Positions 14,964-21,004 of a stretch of DNA of 64,000 nt are shown one piece after another. Source of the DNA: JAGTRP01 sp035255045 (lineage in GTDB: Bacteria; Pseudomonadota; Gammaproteobacteria; Burkholderiales; Rhodocyclaceae); contig DATFAA010000007.1 of NCBI GenBank assembly GCA_035255045.1, positions 1 to 64,000 on the forward strand, written 5' to 3'. The notes beneath the pieces were generated by a model. That model was not told the DNA's origin and made no database searches. It was given only the letters and a program-made list of their open reading frames with translations. Each line of letters starts with the position of its first letter. Within the stretch, counting starts at the first letter, position 1. A program made the position numbers and the translations under genes.

Positions 14964-15731
14964 TCAGGTTCCTCCGATGTTCTGCATCAGGCCGCCATCG
15001 ACGAAATAGCTGCTGCCGGTGACGTAGCTCGCATCGTCCGATGCCAGGAAGACCGCCACCTGGGCCACCTCCTCCGGCCGCCCCGGGCGCCCCATGGGGA
15101 TGCGCCGCCGGGCGGTATCCACCGCCTTGGGGTCGCTGAGGGTGTCGGCGTTCATGGGGGTGGCGATCATGCCGGGGGCGATGTTGTTGATGCGGATGCC
15201 CTTGCCGGCCAGTTCCAGGGCGAGGTTGCGGGTGATGGAGCGCAGCCCCGCCTTGGCGGCGTCGTAGGGGGCGCCGCCGGGCAGGGGAATCTCCTCGTGC
15301 ACCGAGGTGACGTTGATGATGACGCCGCCGCCGTGGTCCATCATGTGCCAGGCCGCCGCCTGGCACAGCACCCAGGGGCTCACCAGGTTCACGTTGAGGA
15401 CCCGCATGAATTCGTCGAAGCGGGTGTCGATGGAGGTGGGGCTGTCGGAACTGGTGCCGGCGCAATTGACCAGGATTTCGAAGCGCCCCATGAGCTCCAG
15501 GCCCCGGGTGAAGAAGCCCTGGGTATTGCCGGGTTCGCCAAGGTCGGCCTGGAGGACCTCGGCGCGGCGGCCCGCCTGCCGCACCTGTTCGGCGGTCTGG
15601 CGGGCCCCCGCTTCGTCCGCGTGGTAATGCACGAGGACGTCGGCCCCTTCCCGGGCGAAGGCGATGGCGATCTGCTGGCCGATGCCGCTGTCCGAGCCGG
15701 TCACCAGGGCAGTCTTGCCGGTGAGTTTCAT
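14964..15731 (-). CDS. Short-chain dehydrogenase/reductase
   Basis: This classical SDR of 255 residues has the cofactor motif TGSDSGIG (11-18), NCAG near 89, and a catalytic Ser-Tyr-Lys set (INVTSVHEEIP, then YDAAKAGL). It ends with GSSYFVDGG, as in glucose 1-dehydrogenase-like SDRs. A basic or neutral residue rather than an acidic one after the second strand leaves NADP use possible. The substrate cannot be predicted. It is the first gene of a pair with the ChaB-like gene and has a sigma-54-like promoter divergent from the oxidase operon. Confidence 0.88.
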   Translation of the reverse strand: MKLTGKTALVTGSDSGIGQQIAIAFAREGADVLVHYHADEAGARQTAEQVRQAGRRAEVLQADLGEPGNTQGFFTRGLELMGRFEILVNCAGTSSDSPTSIDTRFDEFMRVLNVNLVSPWVLCQAAAWHMMDHGGGVIINVTSVHEEIPLPGGAPYDAAKAGLRSITRNLALELAGKGIRINNIAPGMIATPMNADTLSDPKAVDTARRRIPMGRPGRPEEVAQVAVFLASDDASYVTGSSYFVDGGLMQNIGGT

Positions 15732-15784
15732 AGGGAGCGGTCCGCCGCGGGCGGACGGAGGTTAAAGGGACGTGGGAGCCATGC

Positions 15785-15800
15785 TGCAAGCCCCGTTCCC
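15785..15800 (-). promoter_or_regulatory. Putative sigma-54 promoter of the SDR-chaB pair
   Basis: The minus-strand text GGGAACGGGGCTTGCA has GG-N10-GC with TTGCA and differs at a single base from the element before the phosphoribosyltransferase gene 10 kb away. The expected start is near 15773, giving a leader of about 42 nt. Confidence 0.6.
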
Positions 15801-15818
15801 GCCCCGGCGGCGGCCATC

Positions 15819-15834
15819 GGGCCCGGCGCTTGCT
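15819..15834 (+). promoter_or_regulatory. Putative sigma-54 promoter of the cytochrome bd operon
   Basis: GGGCCCGGCGCTTGCT matches TGGCACG-N4-TTGCW except at two bases, with correct spacing. The start near 15846 leaves about 38 nt including GGAGGAG. It diverges from the SDR promoter with 18 bp between them. Confidence 0.58.
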
Positions 15835-15883
15835 GCCCGCCAGGGCAACGCGCCCCGGCGCCGGCCCCCCCGGAGGAGCCCCC

Positions 15884-17257
15884 ATGCCCTTCTTTGAACA
15901 TCTCGACCCCCAGTTCGCCGCCCGCCTCCAGTTCGCGGCCAACATGACCTTCCACATCCTGTTCCCGGCCATCAGCATCGGACTGGCCTGGGTGCTGCTC
16001 TACTTCAAGCTGCGCTACTCCCGCACCGGCCGGGAGTACTGGCTGGACGCCTACCGTTTCTGGGTCAAGGTCTTCGCCCTCTCCTTCGCGGTCGGGGTGG
16101 TGAGCGGGGTGACCATGAGCTTCCAGTTCGGCACCAACTGGCCGGGGTTCATGAACACGGTGGGCAACATCGCCGGGCCGCTCCTGGCCTACGAGGTGCT
16201 GACCGCCTTCTTCCTGGAGGCCACCTTCCTGGGGATCATGCTGTTCGGGGTGAAACGGGTGTCGGATCGGGTGCACACCACCGCCACCGTCCTGGTGGCG
16301 GTGGGCACCACCCTGTCGGCCTTCTGGATCCTGGCGCTCAATTCCTGGATGCAGACGCCGACCGGCTTCGAGATGGTGGACGGCCAGGCCCATCCCACCG
16401 ACTGGCTGGCGGTCATCTTCAACCCCTCCTTCCCCTACCGCTTCACCCACATGATGCTGGCCTGCGGCCTCACCGTCGCCTTCCTGGTGGCCGGCATCTC
16501 GGCCTACCGCTGGCGCCGGGGCGACCGGGGCCTGGACGTGGAGGCGGCCCTGAAGGCGAGCGTCCGCCTGGCGGCCGTCCTCATCCCCCTGCAGATCCTG
16601 GCCGGCGACCTGCACGGGGTGAACACCTTCCACCACCAGCCCGCCAAGATCGCCGCCATGGAGGGGGTCTGGCAGACCCAGCGCGGCGCCCCGGCCGTGC
16701 TCTTCGCCTGGCCGGACCGCAAGGCCCGGGAGAACCGCTACGAAATCTCCATCCCCAAGCTGGCCTCCCTCTACCTGGGCCATTCCTGGCAGGCCGAGGT
16801 GAAGGGGCTGAACGAATTCCCCAATCTGCATCCGCCGGTGGCGCCGGTGTTCTGGGCCTTCCGCCTCATGGTGGGCATCGCCTTCCTGATGCTCGGGGTG
16901 TCGTGGACCGGCGCCTGGCAGTTGCGCCGCTCCGGCACCCTCGGGCCCCGCACCATCCTGGCCCTGGCCCTGATGACCTTCGCCGGCTGGGTGGCCCTGG
17001 TGGCCGGCTGGTACGTCACCGAGATCGGCCGCCAGCCCTGGCTGGTCACGGGCGTCCTCGCCACCGGCTGCGCCGCTGCCAGCATCCCCCCGGCCAACAT
17101 CGGGCTCACGCTCTCCATGTACCTGGCGCTCTACGCGGTGCTGCTGTCGTCCTTCGTTTCGGTGGTGTTCTACCTGGCCCGTAAGGCCAGCGCCGGGAAC
17201 GCCGCCCGGGACCCGATGCTGGACCTGGCCCTGGCGGACGAGGGCGGCCATGCCTGA
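15884..17257 (+). CDS. cioA: Cytochrome bd-type (cyanide-insensitive) quinol oxidase subunit I
   Basis: The 457-residue multi-pass protein has cytochrome bd subunit I landmarks. These are the N-terminal heme-ligand helix with His24 (NMTFHILFPAISIG), the quinol-site region GDLHGVNTFHHQPAKI, and the GRQPW motif followed by the late helices. The Q loop is short, as in CioA/CydA subfamilies that are cyanide-insensitive, not the long-loop E. coli CydA. It oxidises quinol and reduces O2 to water. The ATG at 15884 follows GGAGGAG; the upstream in-frame extension is not hydrophobic or conserved. It overlaps subunit II by 8 nt. Sigma-54 control would be unusual for an oxidase. Confidence 0.93.
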   Translation: MPFFEHLDPQFAARLQFAANMTFHILFPAISIGLAWVLLYFKLRYSRTGREYWLDAYRFWVKVFALSFAVGVVSGVTMSFQFGTNWPGFMNTVGNIAGPLLAYEVLTAFFLEATFLGIMLFGVKRVSDRVHTTATVLVAVGTTLSAFWILALNSWMQTPTGFEMVDGQAHPTDWLAVIFNPSFPYRFTHMMLACGLTVAFLVAGISAYRWRRGDRGLDVEAALKASVRLAAVLIPLQILAGDLHGVNTFHHQPAKIAAMEGVWQTQRGAPAVLFAWPDRKARENRYEISIPKLASLYLGHSWQAEVKGLNEFPNLHPPVAPVFWAFRLMVGIAFLMLGVSWTGAWQLRRSGTLGPRTILALALMTFAGWVALVAGWYVTEIGRQPWLVTGVLATGCAAASIPPANIGLTLSMYLALYAVLLSSFVSVVFYLARKASAGNAARDPMLDLALADEGGHA

Positions 17258-18269
17258 CCTCACCCAGCCGGCCGGCTGGCTGCCCCTGGTCTTCCTCGTG
17301 GTCATGGGCCTGGCCATCCTGGCCTACGTGGTGCTGGACGGCTACGACCTGGGGGTGGGCATGCTCTCGGCCCTGGCCGGCGAGGAGCACCGCAGCCGCA
17401 TGGTGGCCTCCATCGGCCCCTTCTGGGACGCCAACGAGACCTGGCTGGTGCTCGGGGTGGGAGTGCTGCTCACCGTCTTCCCCCGGGCCCACGGCGTCAT
17501 CCTCGGGGCCCTCTACCTGCCGGTGGCGGCCATGCTCCTGGGGCTCATCCTGCGCGGCGTCGCCTTCGACTTCCGGGTCAAGGCCAAGGCCCACCACCAG
17601 CCCTGGTGGAACCGAGCCTTCGCCGCCGGCTCCCTGCTCGCCGCCGTGGCCCAGGGCTACATGCTGGGACTGCTGATCGTGGGCTTCGAGCGCACCGGGC
17701 CCCATGTGCTCTTCGCCGCCTTCATCGGCCTCGCCCTGGCGGCGGGCTACTGCCTGCTGGGGTCCGGCTGGCTCATCATGAAATCCGAGGCGGACCTGCA
17801 GCTGCGGGCGGTGGCCTGGGCCCACCGGAGCCTGTGGCTCACCGCCATCGGCATCGCCGCCGTCTCGGTGGTGACGCCCCTCATGAGCCAGGCCATCTTC
17901 TCCAAATGGTTCGAGCTGCCGCAGATTTTCCTGCTGGCGCCGATTCCCCTGGCCACCATCCTCCTTTTCCTCATCGGCGAGGTGGCCCTGCGCCGCCTGC
18001 CGGCCCAGCTGCAGGCGGCCCGGGAACGCTGGGCCTGGCTGCCCTTCGCCCTGGCGGTGGGCATCTTCATCCTGGCCTTCCACGGCCTCGCCTACAGCCT
18101 CTTCCCCTGGCTGGTGCCCGGGCGCATCGACATCTGGCAGGCCGCCGCCGCCCCCGGCTCGATGACCTTCATCCTGGTGGGGGTCGCCATCGTGCTGCCC
18201 ATGATCATCGGCTACACGGTGTTCGCCTACCGGGTGTTCTGGGGCAAGGCGACGGAACTGGAGTATTGA
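17250..18269 (+). CDS. cioB: Cytochrome bd-type quinol oxidase subunit II
   Basis: The 339-residue protein has about eight or nine membrane helices. The N-terminal signature VLDGYDLGVGMLSAL and the FWDANETWLVLGVGVLLTVFP segment are typical of CydB/CioB, which pairs with subunit I and binds a structural quinone. The start lies inside the end of subunit I, so the two are made in fixed ratio. No small CydX-like ORF is seen downstream; 31 nt later a GNAT gene begins. Confidence 0.92.
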   Translation: MPDLTQPAGWLPLVFLVVMGLAILAYVVLDGYDLGVGMLSALAGEEHRSRMVASIGPFWDANETWLVLGVGVLLTVFPRAHGVILGALYLPVAAMLLGLILRGVAFDFRVKAKAHHQPWWNRAFAAGSLLAAVAQGYMLGLLIVGFERTGPHVLFAAFIGLALAAGYCLLGSGWLIMKSEADLQLRAVAWAHRSLWLTAIGIAAVSVVTPLMSQAIFSKWFELPQIFLLAPIPLATILLFLIGEVALRRLPAQLQAARERWAWLPFALAVGIFILAFHGLAYSLFPWLVPGRIDIWQAAAAPGSMTFILVGVAIVLPMIIGYTVFAYRVFWGKATELEY

Positions 18270-18300
18270 GGCGGCGCGGGTATGATTCCGGCATTCCCCC

Positions 18301-18714
18301 ATGCCCCCTTGCGCCATGCACATCGACTACCGCGACAACGCCTCCATCAGCGTCGAAGCTGCCATCGACCTCTACCGGCGGTCGACCCTGGGCGAACGCC
18401 GGCCGATCGACCGGCCCGACATCTTCGCCGGCATGCTGGAGAACGCCAGCCTGGCCATCACCGCCTGGCACGGCGACCGCTTGGTCGGCATCGCCCGCAC
18501 CCTGACGGACTTCAGCTACGTCGCCTATCTGGCGGATTTGGCGGTCGATGCCGAGTACCAGCGGCAGGGCATCGGGGAAAGGCTGATCCGGGAGACCCGG
18601 GGCCGGCTCGGAAAGGAATGCATGATCGTGCTGCTGGCTGCGCCGAAGGCCAACGAGTACTACCCGAAGTTGGGGTTCGAGCATAACCCGCGGGGTTGGG
18701 TGTTGAGGAGGTGA
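18301..18714 (+). CDS. GNAT family N-acetyltransferase
   Basis: This short GNAT protein of 137 residues has the acetyl-CoA-binding motif DLAVDAEYQRQGIGERLI (R/Q-x-x-G-x-G/A) and a C-terminal YYPKLGFEHNPRGWVL strand. The substrate could be an amine, amino acid or ribosomal protein. An alternative ATG at 18316 is equally possible; neither has a clear Shine-Dalgarno sequence. It is the last gene before the composition changes at the left edge of the AT-richer island. Confidence 0.85.
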   Translation: MPPCAMHIDYRDNASISVEAAIDLYRRSTLGERRPIDRPDIFAGMLENASLAITAWHGDRLVGIARTLTDFSYVAYLADLAVDAEYQRQGIGERLIRETRGRLGKECMIVLLAAPKANEYYPKLGFEHNPRGWVLRR

Positions 18715-19227
18715 TGGGGGTTGGGTGGAGGGGAATCTCCGGGCTGGGTCGCGGAGGGGCGGCTGGATTCGACACGCTCGTCTCAAGTGACTTCTAGCTG
18801 GGTGATGGCAGCTTGTTGATTATCAAGCTGCTGACTACCTGAATGTAACGGGGGGCCTGCTACTCGGCCATTCCGGACGTTGGTCAGCCTGTCGGTGTCG
18901 GGCGGCAATGGATCGATGAGCTGCCATTCGGCCTTTGATGGCCCTGAACGGCAGCTGACTCATCCGGCGAATTCGTGCTCACGGCCAGGAGCAGCCGCAA
19001 GTCTTGACCGCAGAGCCGTCACCTAAACGACTGCTGCACTTCGAAACCTGCCGTATAGGCGGTTCCCGAAACTCGGCCTTAGCCACCGTTCAACTTGCCA
19101 AAAACATGCGTTTTGCTTGCAGTGGAGTATGCCATATGGAAATATAGAGATGATGAAGACACGGCCTGTATATTAGGATCACCCCAAAATATATATAAAA
19201 GCTTGTGATAACGCGTATAGAGGGAAA
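18715..19227 (+). other. Left junction of the AT-richer island, non-coding
   Basis: No gene is supported. GCAGCTTG-N8-CAAGCTGC (18808-18831) is a perfect 8-bp dyad with an inner TTGATTATCAA palindrome; it may end the GNAT transcript or be a recombination scar. From about 19120 the text becomes strongly AT-rich (AAATATATATAAAAG near 19187), suitable as a promoter for the TIR gene, and AGAGGG lies just before its ATG. No tRNA, integrase or direct repeat was found. Confidence 0.5.
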
Positions 19228-19716
19228 ATGCCTGACACCATAAAAAATGTCTTTGTAAGTCATCATCATAAAGATGACGCTAGTGTCGACGGCCTTACCG
19301 ATATGCTTTCTGGAAAAGGCTATCAGTTAAGGAATAGTTCAATCCGAGTGAAGCCAGAGAATCAAGAACGGCTTGATCAAAAAAAAGTTAGTGATCGCAC
19401 CATCGAGCGTTTATTGCGCATGAAAATGCGATGGGCGGGTCAAGTAATTGTTGTCATCGGAAAAGAAACTCATGCAAGACCGTGGGTGGAGTGGGAAATA
19501 TGGACCGCCCATCAGCTCGGAAAACCGATAATTGGCGTTTATGAAAATGGCCTAAAGGAAAAGGTGGGGCTTCCTGAAAATCTGAAGAAATACGCCACAT
19601 CGATAGTGGGGTGGAGGGCAGATTCAGTTATCGATGCCCTAGATGGGAACGGTCAGTTCCAAAATCCAGATGGCACGCCATCTCTAAAAATTAGCGGTGG
19701 AAATGTAGTGTGTTGA
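19228..19716 (+). CDS. TIR-like (DUF1863/ThsB-like) protein
   Basis: The 162-residue protein begins with the TIR first strand NVFVSHHHKDD (7-17) and has an NAD-site-like segment ARPWVEWEIWTA, with Glu88 or Glu90 in the position of the catalytic glutamate. This arrangement is that of the MTH538/DUF1863 TIR-like family, which includes ThsB of Thoeris. Such proteins sense phage infection and turn NAD into cyclic ADP-ribose-type signals. There is no canonical ThsA next door; instead the gene overlaps an Nmad2 gene by 7 nt. A TIR-SLOG protein 4 kb away could be the signal receiver. Codon and base composition differ sharply from flanking core genes. Confidence 0.82.
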   Translation: MPDTIKNVFVSHHHKDDASVDGLTDMLSGKGYQLRNSSIRVKPENQERLDQKKVSDRTIERLLRMKMRWAGQVIVVIGKETHARPWVEWEIWTAHQLGKPIIGVYENGLKEKVGLPENLKKYATSIVGWRADSVIDALDGNGQFQNPDGTPSLKISGGNVVC

Positions 19717-20375
19717 TAGCGCCTAATTCTTATTTATATACATATACAATCACCAGAGATTTCGGATTTGCACCGAATCCTTTCCATGGCTTCTGCAGTT
19801 TAGCCACGTGCAAGCCACATATTCGAAAAGCAGCAAGGATTGGCGATTGGGTGATGGGTATTGGGGGCACATCACTTGGAGCGGCAAAGAGAAAATGTAT
19901 CTTCTTAATGAAAGTGACAGAGAAGAACGGGTTTCAGAATTACTGGAGCGACCGCAGATTTTCATTGAAGAAGCCTTTGCGTAACGGAAGCCGAGTGCAA
20001 ATGCTTGGTGACAACATATACCACAAAGGCCCAGACGGCAGCTGGATTCAAGAAGACTCACACCACAGCAATCCAGACGGCACACCAAACCCAGTAAATG
20101 TAAAAAGAGACACAGGCCACAGTGATCAAGTACTTATTTCCAATTATTTTATTTACCATGGCAGCCAGGCAGTAGCCGTGGACTTGGATTCAATAGGATA
20201 TACAAGAATCAGAGACTTCAAGAAGACCGACCTTTCGGCATCACCGGAGGGAAGACAGATAATTGAAACCATGTTCAATAATTATCGTCGGCATATCAAT
20301 ATAGTGATCGCTGATCCATGTCAGTTTATGGCTTCTCATCTGCGGGTCGATCAAAAAACGGGAAAAACAGCATAA
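19710..20375 (+). CDS. Nmad2 (nucleotide-modification-associated domain 2) protein
   Basis: The 221-residue protein carries landmarks I recognise from the Nmad2 family: FGFAPNPFHGFCSLATCKP (18-36), IGDWVMGIGG, GSRVQMLGDNIYH and DQVLISNYFIYHG. Nmad2 was predicted from gene neighbourhoods rich in DNA-base hypermodification enzymes; its activity is unknown. The GTG at 19710 overlaps the TIR stop; a TTG at 19713 is the alternative. A truncated homologue lies at the opposite end of the island in inverted orientation. Pairing with a ThsB-like TIR suggests it works in, or guards, a nucleotide-signalling step. That is inference. Confidence 0.75.
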   Translation: MLIAPNSYLYTYTITRDFGFAPNPFHGFCSLATCKPHIRKAARIGDWVMGIGGTSLGAAKRKCIFLMKVTEKNGFQNYWSDRRFSLKKPLRNGSRVQMLGDNIYHKGPDGSWIQEDSHHSNPDGTPNPVNVKRDTGHSDQVLISNYFIYHGSQAVAVDLDSIGYTRIRDFKKTDLSASPEGRQIIETMFNNYRRHINIVIADPCQFMASHLRVDQKTGKTA

Positions 20376-20386
20376 AGGGAATCAAG

Positions 20387-20446
20387 ATGAATCTTCCCCA
20401 AAGAATGGTTTTTATCTCCCACTACAAAGGAGGCATGCTCAAGTAA
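20387..20446 (+). pseudogene. Possible 5' remnant of a TIR-type gene
   Basis: A good ribosome-binding site (AAAGGGA) precedes an ATG 11 nt after the Nmad2 stop. The reading frame gives only 19 residues, MNLPQRMVFISHYKGGMLK, then stops. MVFISHYKG looks like the first strand of a TIR domain. This may be the beginning of a third cistron that was truncated. It could also be chance or a real short leader peptide. Confidence 0.35.
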
Positions 20447-21004
20447 GCATTATACCCGCCAGTCATTTGACGGAAGCAAACCTCGATCTTATTGGCAATA
20501 TCCGCTTGTCAAACTGTAAACATGCGGGCAGTTCCGCAGTCCGCTATGGGTGTGGCTGCGGGGACCGCGGCATTAGGCCGCGAGCATGCATTTTCTGCAG
20601 GTTCTGCAAAGCCGTAATTTCCTCGTAGGCGAATAATATCAACGCTTCCAGAATATCTCCTGAGACAAAAATAAACCACTTGGCTCTATAGGATGGGCAT
20701 TCTCTAGCAATGTTATTGAAACAGTTTAGGACGCCAATTCGACTAGGGCGGACTGATGACGCAACCGCCTAGTCGCGACGAATGGCGACTTCCAAACTCA
20801 CTCACATGGGATGGAAAGCGGCCCCGGACAATCAGCTTGCTATTCCATTTAAGTCACGGCAGCATGTCAAAGTCGGCACGTCGCGAAGCCTTGCCAGCCC
20901 CATTGTGGGTGGATGGGCTGCTCCTGTCACTACTGGAACCGATCCAATCTATCGGACTCGTGCGACGCCTTTCGCAACGAGTTTGATCCATTTACAAGCA
21001 CATT
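20447..21004. other. Long spacer with a possible gene remnant on the minus strand
   Basis: Two overlapping plus-strand frames near 20756-21012 have no protein-like features and are not accepted. On the minus strand 20768-20544 is open for 74 codons without an ATG until near its end. Its translation (for example KWFIFVSGDILEALILFAYE) has a natural amino-acid composition and may be the 3' end of a lost gene. The patatin gene promoter must lie in the last 200 nt. Confidence 0.35.
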
